A DNA stretch of 64,000 bases from Akkermansiaceae bacterium (GCA_905182405.1 CAJJBQ010000001.1:1984001-2048000), one strand, 5' to 3'; positions 17,436 through 28,599 are shown, counted from the first letter of the stretch. Numbers and translations: made by a program. Notes: generated by a model not told the origin, from the sequence alone.

Positions 17436-19028
17436 TTAGCCTTGGACGAGGACTTTTTCGCTCTTGGCATCAATGATCGAAAACCTTTCCCGGTGCATGC
17501 TGGCATCGCTTCGGAAGATGAGGCGTCCTGCGTGAGAGCGTTCAAGTTCCATGAGGAGCTTGGAGTCTTCGGTTTTGAAGCGATTGAGGACGTCGGAATT
17601 GACGGAGACGATTAGATCGCCGGAGTCGTTGTTTTCCTGCTGCCTTTGAATCACGGTATTGAGACGTCGCTGAATCTCGATGCTCATACTCATGGTGTTC
17701 TTGATTCGACCGCGGCCCTGACAATACGGACAAGGCTCAAGGGTGGAGTCGAGAAGACTTTCATTGAGTCGCTGACGGGTCATTTCCATGAGCCCGACGG
17801 AGGAGATTTGGAGGACCTGGGTCTTGGCTTTATCTCTGCTCAGACGGTCCTTCATGGTGCGATAGACCATTTGCTGATCGCGTCGGTGGCGCATGTCAAT
17901 GAAGTCGACGACAACGAGGCCACCGATGTTTCGGAGGCGCAGTTGGCGGGCAACTTCGACGGCTGCTTCTACGTTGGTTTGAAGGAGCATCTTGTCGACA
18001 TCCTTGGAACCCCGGTTTCGGCCGGTGTTCACATCGATGGAGATCAGCGCTTCGGTTTCATCAATAACAATGTAGCCGCCGCAGGGGAGCCAGACTTGGC
18101 GCATGAAGGCTTCGTCGATCTGCTTCTGAATTCCGTAGCGCTCGAAGATGGTTTGTTTTCCCGGAAGGAAGTGGATGCGTCTTTTTGCCCGGCGAGAGAC
18201 CTTTGCTGCGATCTCCTGGACGTATTCCGTGGTCTTTTCGTCATCACAGAGGACCTTGTCGATATCGTCGGTGAGGAAGTTGGTAGCGGTTCCTTCGATC
18301 AAGTCAGGTTCCTGGTAGCAAACGACAGGTGCCTGCTTAGAATCTCTCTTGGCTTCGATTTCATACCATTGTTCCAGAAGCATCGCAAGATCCCGGACGA
18401 AGTGACGGGCGCGTGCTCCGATGGCGACGGTGCGCATGATGATGCCCATGCCCTCAGGAACACTGAGCTTCTGCATGATTTTGCGGAGACGCTGCCGTTC
18501 CTTAGGGTCGTCGACTTTTCGCGAGATGCCAAATTGATCAGAGAAGGGCATGAGGACGAGGTAGCGCCCAGCCATGGAGACGTTGGTGGTGACTCGTGGA
18601 CCTTTGTTTCCGATGGGCCCCTTGGAGACCTGGATCATAATTTCGGATCCGATCGGATAGATGCTGGGGATGTCCCTAGAGGTGATTTTTTTCTGCTTTT
18701 TCTTAGGGCGTCCATCGCGTCGGATTTCTTCCAGCCCGCCGTCGAGTGCGGCAGGAATGGCGTCCCAAAAGTGGAGGAAGGCATTTTTGTCGAGACCGAT
18801 GTCAACGAACATCGCCTTGAGACCAGGTTCGATATTTTTGACGCGACCTTTAAAAATGCCACCGACGATGTTGTCATCGCCTTCGCGTTCCACGTTGTAT
18901 TCTTCTAAAATGCCGTCTTCGAGTAATGCAACGCGGCGCTCGAGACGTTCGGAGTTGATAATGATAGTGCGTCCGGAGTTGGGATCGTGGTTGGCGAGTC
19001 CGAGGACGTTTCTGATTTGTTTAATCAT
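17436..19028 (-). CDS. rng: Ribonuclease G/E family endoribonuclease
   Basis: The 530-residue protein has an S1 RNA-binding domain at about residues 50-125 (GGIFKGRVKNIEPGLKAMFV), then the catalytic region with DETEALISIDVNTGR and VVVDFIDMRH, whose aspartates bind Mg2+. The zinc-link CPYCQGRG sits near residue 440. The length suits RNase G rather than RNase E, as there is no long degradosome tail. It matures rRNA and tRNA and degrades mRNA. As last gene of mreB-mreC-mreD-mrdA-rng, 44 nt after mrdA, it repeats the frequent linkage of rng with mre genes. Confidence 0.95.
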   Translation of the reverse strand: MIKQIRNVLGLANHDPNSGRTIIINSERLERRVALLEDGILEEYNVEREGDDNIVGGIFKGRVKNIEPGLKAMFVDIGLDKNAFLHFWDAIPAALDGGLEEIRRDGRPKKKQKKITSRDIPSIYPIGSEIMIQVSKGPIGNKGPRVTTNVSMAGRYLVLMPFSDQFGISRKVDDPKERQRLRKIMQKLSVPEGMGIIMRTVAIGARARHFVRDLAMLLEQWYEIEAKRDSKQAPVVCYQEPDLIEGTATNFLTDDIDKVLCDDEKTTEYVQEIAAKVSRRAKRRIHFLPGKQTIFERYGIQKQIDEAFMRQVWLPCGGYIVIDETEALISIDVNTGRNRGSKDVDKMLLQTNVEAAVEVARQLRLRNIGGLVVVDFIDMRHRRDQQMVYRTMKDRLSRDKAKTQVLQISSVGLMEMTRQRLNESLLDSTLEPCPYCQGRGRIKNTMSMSIEIQRRLNTVIQRQQENNDSGDLIVSVNSDVLNRFKTEDSKLLMELERSHAGRLIFRSDASMHRERFSIIDAKSEKVLVQG

Positions 19029-19072
19029 GGTGATAAATTCTTTATTAGAGGTAAATTGTGAGTGGTTGAAAA

Positions 19073-21244
19073 TTACTCCTCATCGACGATCAACGCGCGC
19101 GAGGGTTTCTTTTTAGAGTCTTCGATTGGGGCCAAAGTGGGCATTGGAAAAACATTGGGTTTCACTTTGATTGGCATGCCTTCTTCCAAATCTGCTGAGT
19201 CGATTTCGTTGCCGGTGTCTCCAAGATCTTCCACTTCGAAGGGAAGGTAATCGCCTTCGGGGAGAGGGATTTCTTCAATTGGAAGGAAGTCTCCCTGGTA
19301 GATGCCCATTTTAGTGAGTCGTTGTTGGCGGCCTTGTTCCAAGGCGAAAAGGCCCCGATAGATAAAGTTACTGAGAGTGCCGGCGACTTTCCCTCCGCTA
19401 CGTCCATTTTGAACCATGACGCAAATGGCGTAGCGAGGGTTGTCGTAGGGAGCAAAGGAGGCGGTCCAGGCATTGTTTTTATCTCTTGAATCAGGCTGGC
19501 CTGTTTGAGCGGTTCCGGTCTTGGCAGCAATGGAGGCATCTTCAATACCCGCGGATACCCGACCAGCTGTTCCGCCTGGTTCATTGGCGGCCTTCCACAT
19601 TCCTTTGCGGATAGTTTCTAAGCGGTGCTCGGCAAGCCCTTCGGATAGGAGATTGACCTTCACAATGGGGACGCTGTCAATAAGGATATTGTCTTGTTCG
19701 TCGCCATAGTGCTCGACTACCCGGTGCACGATGCGGGGTTGGTAATAGGTGCCACCATTTGCGATCGTTGCTGCAATGGAGCAAATCTGCAGGGGAGTGG
19801 CGGCAGAGTCGAATTGTCCGATGGACATCATTCCGATGTTCGCCGGAGTAATCCTAGCGCCTGGCTTCTCCACCCTTTTCCAATATTTGCTTCCAGGAAC
19901 GATGCCGGGGCTCTCACCCGGTAGCCGGATTTCCGACTTGCGTCCCAAGCCGAGCATCTCAAAAGTTTCGACCATTTTGGTGGCTCCGATATTTCCAGCC
20001 AGGGCCATGAAATAAGGATTACAAGAGCGCTGAATTGATTCGCTAAGCCCTAAAGAGCCATGTCCTCCAGTTTTCCAGCAACGAATCTTTAATGTTCTCC
20101 CGTAGGCGGAGTAACCAATGCAATTGTGACCAAAGCCGCCCATGCCCAATCGGGCACCTGCGATTGCGGTGGGGAGCTTAAAGGTTGAACCGGGAGTATA
20201 TTGAGAAAGCGAGCGATTTAAAAATGGGTCCGCCTTGTTTGCTAAATAGGCTTCCCATTTCTCAGTTTGAATGCTCGGGATAAAATCATTGGGGTCGTAG
20301 TTGGGGACCGATGCCATGGCGAGTATTTCGCCGGTGGAGGGATCCATAACGACTACTGCTCCCCGTCCAACTTTTCGGAGGATGTTTTCAACGAGAAATT
20401 GAATGTTTGTGTCGATGGTGAGCTCGACACGCGCTCCCTCGGTGGGTGGGGTGTAATCCCAAACTTTAATGACCTTGAATTTTTCATCACGAACGTAGGT
20501 CTTGACGCCTCCTTCTCCAGTGAGTTCGGCATTCATGGTGGCTTCAATGCCGCCGTCACCTCTGTCGTCACCTTGATAGAGGTTCCGGGTTCCGGCATAT
20601 CCTTCCGGAATATCTTGTTGGTCCCACTGTTTGATGGTCCCGAGGAAATGACAACCGAGTGTTCCATAGGGGTAAACTCGGCGCGGGCGGACGGTCACCG
20701 AAACGCCAGGGAGATTAAGGCTGTGTTCAGCAAGGCGGGCAAACTCGTCATAATCCAAGTCAGTGCGGTAAGTGAAGGGGACAAAACCTCCGTGTGTCTT
20801 GTAGTGTGTTTTAAGGGCGCTTGAAAACTGCTTTCCTTCCAATCCGTAATTTTTGATGCGTGGGATGACCCATTCGTTGACAATTTTGACGATGTCGGTG
20901 CTCTTTTGAATCTTGGGCATCCCGCCAGCACCGCGGACCGTTTCTTTCAATTCGGGTTGTGGGCCATCGGTGTTTTGTTGGCGCCAGCTGTTGTAAATAT
21001 CCTCGAGATTGAAAATAATCTCGTAGCTTCGTTTGTTCCCGGCAAGGACCACAAGATTGCGATCGGTGATCTCGCCCCGTACTCCAGGTTCCCTGACTCG
21101 GATGGTGTGCGTGGAGGGTATATTAGCGACAAATACGGCCCGTTTCTCGATTTGAAACTCGTGAAGGCGAGACAGCAAGGTCCCGCAACCTACAAGCACA
21201 AGTGCCGTGAGGAGATAGAGTCGAAAGCGATATTTGGGTTCCAT
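19073..21244 (-). CDS. mrdA: Penicillin-binding protein 2 (elongation-specific transpeptidase)
   Basis: Cross-links peptidoglycan in the elongasome. One N-terminal membrane helix (about residues 9-25) is followed by the PBP dimerisation domain (REPGVRGEITDRN) and the transpeptidase domain with all three active-site motifs: STFK in YTPGSTFKLPTA, SCN in QRSCNPYF, and KTG in AAKTGTAQTG. The C-terminal tail of about 70 residues after the transpeptidase domain is acidic and Pro-rich and not conserved. Gene order mreB-mreC-mreD-mrdA supports PBP2 rather than FtsI. 14 nt separate it from mreD. Confidence 0.95.
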   Translation of the reverse strand: MEPKYRFRLYLLTALVLVGCGTLLSRLHEFQIEKRAVFVANIPSTHTIRVREPGVRGEITDRNLVVLAGNKRSYEIIFNLEDIYNSWRQQNTDGPQPELKETVRGAGGMPKIQKSTDIVKIVNEWVIPRIKNYGLEGKQFSSALKTHYKTHGGFVPFTYRTDLDYDEFARLAEHSLNLPGVSVTVRPRRVYPYGTLGCHFLGTIKQWDQQDIPEGYAGTRNLYQGDDRGDGGIEATMNAELTGEGGVKTYVRDEKFKVIKVWDYTPPTEGARVELTIDTNIQFLVENILRKVGRGAVVVMDPSTGEILAMASVPNYDPNDFIPSIQTEKWEAYLANKADPFLNRSLSQYTPGSTFKLPTAIAGARLGMGGFGHNCIGYSAYGRTLKIRCWKTGGHGSLGLSESIQRSCNPYFMALAGNIGATKMVETFEMLGLGRKSEIRLPGESPGIVPGSKYWKRVEKPGARITPANIGMMSIGQFDSAATPLQICSIAATIANGGTYYQPRIVHRVVEHYGDEQDNILIDSVPIVKVNLLSEGLAEHRLETIRKGMWKAANEPGGTAGRVSAGIEDASIAAKTGTAQTGQPDSRDKNNAWTASFAPYDNPRYAICVMVQNGRSGGKVAGTLSNFIYRGLFALEQGRQQRLTKMGIYQGDFLPIEEIPLPEGDYLPFEVEDLGDTGNEIDSADLEEGMPIKVKPNVFPMPTLAPIEDSKKKPSRALIVDEE

Positions 21245-21258
21245 CGGGGAAAGTAAGT

Positions 21259-21849
21259 TTAATATGTTCGCTGGCGAAGCGAGTCATAACTGATTTCATG
21301 TCTGCAGAGATTGGCAATCTGGAAGAGAATCCAGAAAACGAGGGGGGAGGCGAGCATGGTGATGAGGGCGGTAAGTCCGATTTGGTTGAAAACTCCGCTC
21401 GTGATGTCAAATCCGCCTCGAACAAAGCTGAGAAGGAGGTATTCGACGGTAAGATAGAGGGACATGGCCACTCCCGTGAGCATTGCTGAAAGATACCATT
21501 TTCCTTGTTTGAACAAGGGCTGGATCCCCTGCATGAGGAATCCCATGAGGGCAAAAAGAAGGATAGAATATCCAAATTTCATCGATTCGATCGGGCTTTG
21601 GTAGGTGTCGCGGTAGATTTCAGTGTCGACCCCCTGAATGAGCAGGATTTGTTGTGCGTCCCACAGGAAGCCACCGAGGAAGGTCAGAATCAGCATGCCT
21701 GCTGTTGGGGTGGTGGCCGCACTGCAGACCACGACGAGAGGAAGCAAGAGGATGCGCGCGTCGTACCACCCATTAATAGGGGGCAGGAATTGCTGGACGA
21801 TGCAACTCAGCAGCAAAAGGCCAATTAAACTGATGTGATAAAAAAACAT
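21259..21849 (-). CDS. mreD: Rod-shape-determining membrane protein MreD
   Basis: A 196-residue integral membrane protein with about five or six hydrophobic helices and little else. Assignment rests on its position between mreC (12 nt) and mrdA (14 nt), on length and on the early pattern of helices, because MreD sequences are poorly conserved. It links MreC to the elongation machinery in the inner membrane. Confidence 0.85.
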   Translation of the reverse strand: MFFYHISLIGLLLLSCIVQQFLPPINGWYDARILLLPLVVVCSAATTPTAGMLILTFLGGFLWDAQQILLIQGVDTEIYRDTYQSPIESMKFGYSILLFALMGFLMQGIQPLFKQGKWYLSAMLTGVAMSLYLTVEYLLLSFVRGGFDITSGVFNQIGLTALITMLASPLVFWILFQIANLCRHEISYDSLRQRTY

Positions 21850-21861
21850 TTCTTACGTGAT

Positions 21862-22674
21862 TTAATCGCCAGGGGAGTTGGTGATCACGAAGACAGTTTT
21901 GAGGTTGTTGAAATCCACAGAGGGAATGATTTCAGCTTCGCCGGTGACCGGTCCTGCCTCAAAGTCTTCGATTGTCCCGACAGGGATATTTGCGGGAAAG
22001 AGACCTCCCCGCCCATTAGTGTAAACTTTCATGCCTTTTTGAAGAACGGCGTTCTTGGAGAGGTAGCGCAGACGTAAACGTGGCGTCTCGCCGTAATTGG
22101 TGCGTCGTCCACTGAGGATGCCGACTTCTGCCGAGCCCTCGACCCGAACTGAAACTCGTGATGCCTCGTCAGTGATGAGAAGAACTGAAGAAACATCGTC
22201 ACCTGGTTGATAAACTTGGCCAACTAAACCACCATTGGAGGCCAAGACGCACAATGATACACCGATGTGATCACTATCTCCCCGGCTGATTTCCACAGTA
22301 CTTCCCCAAGTGAGGGGCTCGCGCCTCACGATCTGGGCACTGATGACATCGAATTCAGTTTTTTTCTTAAAATCCAGGGCGTTCCTGAGCTCGTTGTTTT
22401 CTGACTCCAGTTCACTAATGCGGATGCCAATGAGCTTGAAGCGATCTCTCTCCCGGGTGGCTTGTTCGAGTCGTTTTTGGAGAACTTCAGAATGTTCCAC
22501 TTCTTCCATGAACGAAGTCGCGAAGGCGTCAATTTCCCCGCCTTTTGAGACAAAAGGAGAGATTGTGGAGTAGTAATTCTCTTGAACTTTACGCACAGCT
22601 TTTTCGCTGCGGGTAAAAACCCACACCGTGCCTGCGATGAAGAGCAGGAGAGCGATAAAGTTCAGGGGCCTCAT
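21862..22674 (-). CDS. mreC: Cell-shape protein MreC
   Basis: The 270-residue protein has one N-terminal membrane helix (residues 5-20), a coiled coil (about 60-105, ESENNELRNALDF) and the two-lobed periplasmic beta domain with SVLLITDEASRVSV and a late PVGTIEDFEAGPVTGEAEI. It connects cytoplasmic MreB with PBP2 in the periplasm. It is 22 nt after mreB and 12 nt before mreD. Confidence 0.95.
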   Translation of the reverse strand: MRPLNFIALLLFIAGTVWVFTRSEKAVRKVQENYYSTISPFVSKGGEIDAFATSFMEEVEHSEVLQKRLEQATRERDRFKLIGIRISELESENNELRNALDFKKKTEFDVISAQIVRREPLTWGSTVEISRGDSDHIGVSLCVLASNGGLVGQVYQPGDDVSSVLLITDEASRVSVRVEGSAEVGILSGRRTNYGETPRLRLRYLSKNAVLQKGMKVYTNGRGGLFPANIPVGTIEDFEAGPVTGEAEIIPSVDFNNLKTVFVITNSPGD

Positions 22675-22696
22675 GGCCGATTTCCAAGCTCTGGGC

Positions 22697-23725
<1,029 letters not shown>

Positions 23726-23940
23726 TTATAGTTTGTGTTTTTAAGTTGATTTCGAGAGCCGAAATAAATTGATTGTCAAGGTATCCGTTCCAATTTTAGA
23801 ACGAGAATTACGGGGAGGTCGGCTCGCCACCCTGCGCCTGAAGATTTTAGTATCGAGAGGAGGGTCGCTGCGGTCAAGCCGCATTCGCGTGTTCCTCACC
23901 GAAAATATCAGCGTTCCACAGGATTTTAATAGGTGCCGTG

Positions 23941-24720
23941 CTATGAGGGGGCGATAGCCCGCCGATTGATGAATTCATCGGCAAATGCGGCGTAAGCGAG
24001 TGAGCCAGCCCCTTGAGGGTCGTGCTCGAAGATCGTTCTGCCGTAACTTGGGGCTTCTCCGATACGAATCGAGCGGGGAATGATAGCGCGGTAGAGTTGC
24101 TCGGGGAAGTATTTCGTGACCTCCTCTACCACGGATCGAGAAAGGTTGGTCCGGGCATCATACATCGTCATGAGGATCCCTTCCAAGACAACCGCTGGGT
24201 TGACTCCCGCTTCCTTAATGCGTTCGATGACGTGAACGATTTTAGCGAGCCCTTCCAGGCCGAACCACTCGCATTGCAGTGGAATAACGATTTCATCAGC
24301 GGCAGCCAAGGCTGAGGTCATGAGGACTCCTAGGGAAGGTGGCGTATCGAGAATACAGTAATCGAAGGAGCTTGTTTTGGAGAGGTTATCTAGAATCGTC
24401 CTGAGTCGGCTCAGGTAGTCGTCCATCTGTGCGAGCTCGATTTCGACACCTGCAAGGTCCATATCGCCGGGGACGAGCCAAAGATTCTCCAGTCGTGACG
24501 GGATGATTTTCTCCTCGATCTGGGCCGCACCCAAAAGAGGGTGGTACATGCAGTTCTCCGAGCTTGCTTCGGCACCAAGGCCAGAGGTGGCGTTGGCTTG
24601 GGGGTCCAAGTCAAGAAGGAGAATTTTTTTCCCACGGGCGGCGAGGCCTGCCGAGAGGTTAATCGCAGTCGTTGTCTTTCCGACTCCTCCTTTTTGGTTA
24701 GCAATGGCGATGATTCTCAT
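23941..24720 (-). CDS. parA: ParA/Soj-family chromosome-partitioning ATPase
   Basis: The 259-residue protein has a deviant Walker A motif KGGVGKTTTAINL at residue 10, DLDPQANATSG (A') and YCILDTPPSLGVLM (Walker B). Length and lack of an N-terminal helix-turn-helix fit chromosomal Soj (type Ib-like). ParA binds DNA non-specifically and moves ParB-parS complexes. No parB is next to it: mreB lies on one side and proC on the other. Confidence 0.93.
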   Translation of the reverse strand: MRIIAIANQKGGVGKTTTAINLSAGLAARGKKILLLDLDPQANATSGLGAEASSENCMYHPLLGAAQIEEKIIPSRLENLWLVPGDMDLAGVEIELAQMDDYLSRLRTILDNLSKTSSFDYCILDTPPSLGVLMTSALAAADEIVIPLQCEWFGLEGLAKIVHVIERIKEAGVNPAVVLEGILMTMYDARTNLSRSVVEEVTKYFPEQLYRAIIPRSIRIGEAPSYGRTIFEHDPQGAGSLAYAAFADEFINRRAIAPS

Positions 24721-24794
24721 TCTTTAAAGCGATTCAGGCAGAAACGTGTCGGTCAGGAGGATGCAGAGGAAGTAAAAAGAGTTTGCGAAGGAAC

Positions 24795-25604
24795 TTATTG
24801 TTTTCCTAACTCCTTGGAACGCCGGGTTGCGCTGCTGACGGCGTTGATGACAGTTGATCGAAAAGCTCCTGCTTCAAGGGCTGCGAGTCCAGAAATGGTC
24901 GTGCCTCCGGGCGAGGTGACTCGATCTCGAAGCTCTGCAGGAAGGGATCCGCTGTCCCGGACCAAGGTGGCTGCACCGAGGACTGTTTGAGTGGCAAGAG
25001 CCAGGGCTTGATCTCTGGGGATGCCTTCCAGTAAAGCACCATCGGCAAGAGCTTCGATGAAAGTGAAAACGTAGGCTGGACCGCTTCCCGAGATTCCGGT
25101 GACGGCGTCCATCAATGACTCTTTAACTTCGTGGACGGTGCCTACCGATCCAAGAAGGGATTTGGCGAAAGTGGCATCTTCGTCATTAGCCTGGGAACCC
25201 AGGGAATAGGCGGCGGCTCCTTCTCCGACGAGCGCGGGGGTGTTTGGCATCGCTCGGATGATACGGGCCTTTCCTGCAACCAGAGATTCCATTTGAGAAA
25301 TAGTGACGCCTGCCGCAATGGAGAGAATGAGTAAGTCGTTCGCTGATTTTTCGGAATCCGCCACTTGTTCTAGAACCGTCTGAATATCACCCGGTTTGAC
25401 GCAAAGGAGAAGGACTTCACATGCAGAGATTAAGGAAGAAAGGGCGGGAGAGGCGTGCGCAGAAGTATCACTCAAGAGCTGGTCTACCGCTGCTGGGATG
25501 GGATCGAAAACATGAAGATTTTCGGCCTCCAAAGAGCCACTTCTGATCGCGCCCAGCGCAAGCGCTTGGCCCATTTTCCCACACCCAATAAGGCCAACTT
25601 GCAT
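24795..25604 (-). CDS. proC: Pyrroline-5-carboxylate reductase
   Basis: The last step of proline synthesis, reducing P5C with NAD(P)H. Motifs: GLIGCGKMGQALA (dinucleotide binding), RAMPNTPALVGEGA, TGISGSGPAYVF and RDRVTSPGGTTI. The frame is open to 25763, but the ATG at 25604 (MQVGLIGCGKMG) gives 269 residues and aligns exactly with the family; the 53 upstream codons are not ProC-like and overlap the divergent gene's leader. Confidence 0.95.
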   Translation of the reverse strand: MQVGLIGCGKMGQALALGAIRSGSLEAENLHVFDPIPAAVDQLLSDTSAHASPALSSLISACEVLLLCVKPGDIQTVLEQVADSEKSANDLLILSIAAGVTISQMESLVAGKARIIRAMPNTPALVGEGAAAYSLGSQANDEDATFAKSLLGSVGTVHEVKESLMDAVTGISGSGPAYVFTFIEALADGALLEGIPRDQALALATQTVLGAATLVRDSGSLPAELRDRVTSPGGTTISGLAALEAGAFRSTVINAVSSATRRSKELGKQ

Positions 25605-25685
25605 GTAGGGAGTGAATCGGAGAGGAAGGGAATTGTCGAGTGAAAGGCATTGCAAGAGGATAACTTTTCTACGAATATCAAAGAG

Positions 25686-27347
25686 ATGCGAATCATTCTT
25701 ATTGCTACTCTTTGTCTTCTGAATCTCGCGCATGCTGACTTCGACCCGCTTACGGTAATTCATCCGGTGGTTCAGAAGCTTTCCCTACCTCAAAATAGAC
25801 CTGAGTTTTCGGTCCCCTCGATCGCTGTTAGCACGAAGTCAAAAGCTGCTTCCGGTCATGTTATTCAGGGGATCGCTCATCTCAATGCATCTTGGGATTT
25901 TGAAGCTTACCGGCATTTTTGTGAAGCCGTGAAGGCCGACCCGGATTGCCTGATGGCTTATTGGGGGATTTCAATGTCCCTCGCTGGGAGAAATCATGAG
26001 TTTTTTAAGGAGAGGAAGATCGCGATTAATCGCATGCTAGATCTCGTCGAGGCGGATGCAGGAGTGGATTTAGAGAAGGGATATGCAGAAGCTGCCGGGC
26101 GTCTATTTGCCAATGGAGCGAGGGCTGCCGGGCAGACCTACCTCGCAATCTCCGAAAAGTATCCAAATGATCGGCAATCCAAGCTTTTGGGGCTCTTTTT
26201 GACTCGTGACGGATTTGATGAATTTGGAACCCCTCGCCCTGGGCAAAAAAAGTGCTGGGATGGACTCCTTGAAATGGTGAAAGAGGATGGAGACAGTATT
26301 CCTGTCGTGGCATTTTGGGTGGCCAGTCAGGCAGAGGCACCGGGGGACGGGTGGCTTTTGGCAAAGGACGTTTTGCCATTTGCTCGCAAACTGGCGCGCT
26401 TAAATCCTGACTTTCCTCCTTTTCAACTTACCGCGGCCCATTTGGAGGCGCGTTCTGGGAATGCTAAGAGGGCCATCGGATACTGTCTACAGGCAATCAA
26501 TCTCTATGAGGTTTATATGGAGAAGGACAAGATTAGCAAATTCGACTGTGATGGCTGGGTTCGCGCCAAGGTTTATCTAGCGAGTCTCCATGCCTCGAAG
26601 GGAGAGTTCGAACAAGCAACCAAGGTGTCGAAGGAGTTGGCTTCACTGGAAGTCAGCGAAGATCGAATTTATTCCCGCGGAGCATCACTCATCCTGTGGG
26701 AGGCGCGGACATTGGGGGGGCGCCTTGCTCTGATGCGAGAGACTTCAGCGGATCTTGATGCTGGGCTCAAGCAGTTGGATGCCGTCAAAAAAGAAGGTTG
26801 GTTCCACAAGAAATCGCTCTCATATACCTATCGGGATTGCCTGGCATTTGCTTTGGGGGTTCGTAAAGCGCTAGCGGTAAATAACTTGAGCGCAGCTAGG
26901 GGGCTTCATCGGAGTTTTACCGAGAGGGGAAAAATTTTTGAACAAGGGCTGGATCTGGCTAGAAATACAAGTTCGATTTCGGAGTGGTTGCGTGCGAAGG
27001 GTGCCATCGTCATACTGGAAGCTGAGCTTCTGGGCTTGATTCATATGCAAGAGGCTGGAGCATCAAAGCTTGCAGCACTTAACTTTTTCAAGGCAGCGGC
27101 AGATCGTCAGAGTAATGCGCTGAACTTCCTCCCACCCGTCCTTAACTACCCAATGGAACTCCGGATTGGAACCTATTACCTAGAATCTGGCGATTCGGAG
27201 AACGCCGCAGAGGCTCTTCGCGAAGGGTATGATCGCATGCCCAATCATATTCAAATTTTACGGGCCTACCGCACGGCTCTTGTCAAACTCGGTAAGATCG
27301 AAACGGCAGCCAAGGTCGCGCAGCAGATCGAAGGAGTGAAAAAATAG
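25686..27347 (+). CDS. Exported TPR-like protein of unknown function
   Basis: A 553-residue protein from the ATG at 25686, where a clear signal peptide (RIILIATLCLLNLAHA) begins; 12 more codons are open upstream but would bury it. The mature part is helical throughout, with degenerate tetratricopeptide repeats: WDFEAYRHFCEAVKADP near residue 70 and the C-terminal YYLESGDSENAAEALREGY and LKRAYR-like units. This architecture suggests a periplasmic or outer-membrane protein-interaction scaffold. It is divergent from proC and tail-to-tail with ispH, 3 nt between the stops. Confidence 0.7.
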   Translation: MRIILIATLCLLNLAHADFDPLTVIHPVVQKLSLPQNRPEFSVPSIAVSTKSKAASGHVIQGIAHLNASWDFEAYRHFCEAVKADPDCLMAYWGISMSLAGRNHEFFKERKIAINRMLDLVEADAGVDLEKGYAEAAGRLFANGARAAGQTYLAISEKYPNDRQSKLLGLFLTRDGFDEFGTPRPGQKKCWDGLLEMVKEDGDSIPVVAFWVASQAEAPGDGWLLAKDVLPFARKLARLNPDFPPFQLTAAHLEARSGNAKRAIGYCLQAINLYEVYMEKDKISKFDCDGWVRAKVYLASLHASKGEFEQATKVSKELASLEVSEDRIYSRGASLILWEARTLGGRLALMRETSADLDAGLKQLDAVKKEGWFHKKSLSYTYRDCLAFALGVRKALAVNNLSAARGLHRSFTERGKIFEQGLDLARNTSSISEWLRAKGAIVILEAELLGLIHMQEAGASKLAALNFFKAAADRQSNALNFLPPVLNYPMELRIGTYYLESGDSENAAEALREGYDRMPNHIQILRAYRTALVKLGKIETAAKVAQQIEGVKK

Positions 27348-27350
27348 GTC

Positions 27351-28580
27351 TTAGAGTTCCTCGATCATTTCTCGGGAAATTCCACGTAGACCAAGGACGC
27401 GCACGATTGTTTCTTCAATCAGATTAGCTGGGCAGGATGCGCCAGCTGTGATGCCAATCGTAGCCTCTTTTTCATCAAATCCAGCTAAGACGTTTTGCGA
27501 AGTAATCTCTTCGTTTTCTCCCAGATCGAAGTGGACGATGCTCTCGAGGGATTCGAGGCAAGATGCTTCACGAATGAAATAGGTAGGGAGATTTTCGTTC
27601 CCAATCTCCACTAAGTGGGCCGTGTTTGAGCTGTTGTATCCTCCGACGACCAAGAGCGTATCCATGGGTTTCTTAAGCATGTCAAAAAGAGCATCCTGAC
27701 GTTCTTGGGTTGCCCCGCAAATAGTGTCGAATACTTGAAATTTTTCGCCGTCGCCGTCGCGCTCCGTAATGGCGTCGCGAACCCGTCTTTGGATTTCCTC
27801 CGTTTCGCTTTTTAGCATCGTGGTTTGATTTGCAACACCCACCTCCTTGAGGTGGATATCGGGATCGAAGCCATCGGAATGAGCTTTTTCGAAGTGAGCG
27901 AGAAAGACCGCTTTATCACCGCCATTTCGGATATAGTCGGTCACGATGTCGGTTTCCGCGAGAGTCAGGACGATGAGGTAGTGGCCTTTCTTATCTTCTC
28001 CAATCGCTCTGGATGCTGTGGCGCGGGTTTCCTCGTGTCCTCGTTTGCCATGAATGAGCGAGGTGACACCTCCTTTTGCGTATGTCCGGACCCGCCGCCA
28101 AACCTTCATGACGTCTCCGCAGGTGGTGTCGATGATATGGCAGCCTTGTTGCTCAATCTTCTCCGTAAAATTCGTGGGGGCACCAAATGCTGGGACAATC
28201 ACGACGTCTTCTGGCTGGAGATGGTCGTATTCTTGCGTGATTTCCTTCCATGGAAGCGAGACGATGTTCATTTCGGCAAGCTGACGGTTCACTTCGGGAT
28301 TGTGGATGATTTCTCCAATCAAAAAGATGCGTTGATCCGGGAACACGCGCCGAGCGGCATAGGCAAGATCAATGGCGCGCTCGACTCCGTAACAAAAGCC
28401 AAACTGCTCCGCCAAGCGGATGGTCGTTTTTCCGACGGTTAAAGAGCCTCCACGGTCCCGGAGTTTTTCGACGATGGGTGAGTAGTAATGCTTCTCAACC
28501 TCGGCTTGCACAAGGGTCATGACGTCTGGGCGGCGGACGTTAACGCGCTTGCGTTTCGTGGGTGCAGGAAGTTTGCTCAT
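27351..28580 (-). CDS. ispH: 4-hydroxy-3-methylbut-2-enyl diphosphate reductase, long form
   Basis: The final step of the MEP isoprenoid pathway, making IPP and DMAPP. Three cysteines for the iron-sulfur cluster are visible in FGFCYGVERA, DTTCGDVMK and FDTICGATQERQ. Substrate-binding histidines are in GEIIHNPEV and GKRGHEE. The NTAHL and ITAGASCPANLIE segments are conserved. At 409 residues it is longer than the E. coli enzyme (about 316), with an N-terminal extension and insertions like the forms of cyanobacteria and plastids. Confidence 0.95.
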   Translation of the reverse strand: MSKLPAPTKRKRVNVRRPDVMTLVQAEVEKHYYSPIVEKLRDRGGSLTVGKTTIRLAEQFGFCYGVERAIDLAYAARRVFPDQRIFLIGEIIHNPEVNRQLAEMNIVSLPWKEITQEYDHLQPEDVVIVPAFGAPTNFTEKIEQQGCHIIDTTCGDVMKVWRRVRTYAKGGVTSLIHGKRGHEETRATASRAIGEDKKGHYLIVLTLAETDIVTDYIRNGGDKAVFLAHFEKAHSDGFDPDIHLKEVGVANQTTMLKSETEEIQRRVRDAITERDGDGEKFQVFDTICGATQERQDALFDMLKKPMDTLLVVGGYNSSNTAHLVEIGNENLPTYFIREASCLESLESIVHFDLGENEEITSQNVLAGFDEKEATIGITAGASCPANLIEETIVRVLGLRGISREMIEEL

Positions 28581-28599
28581 GGGGAGGACATACGTTGCT

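Noticed and set aside
17646..18908. A 420-codon open frame antisense to rng
   Set aside because: It lies wholly opposite a well-conserved RNase G gene and reads as a codon-bias shadow, with no recognisable domain.
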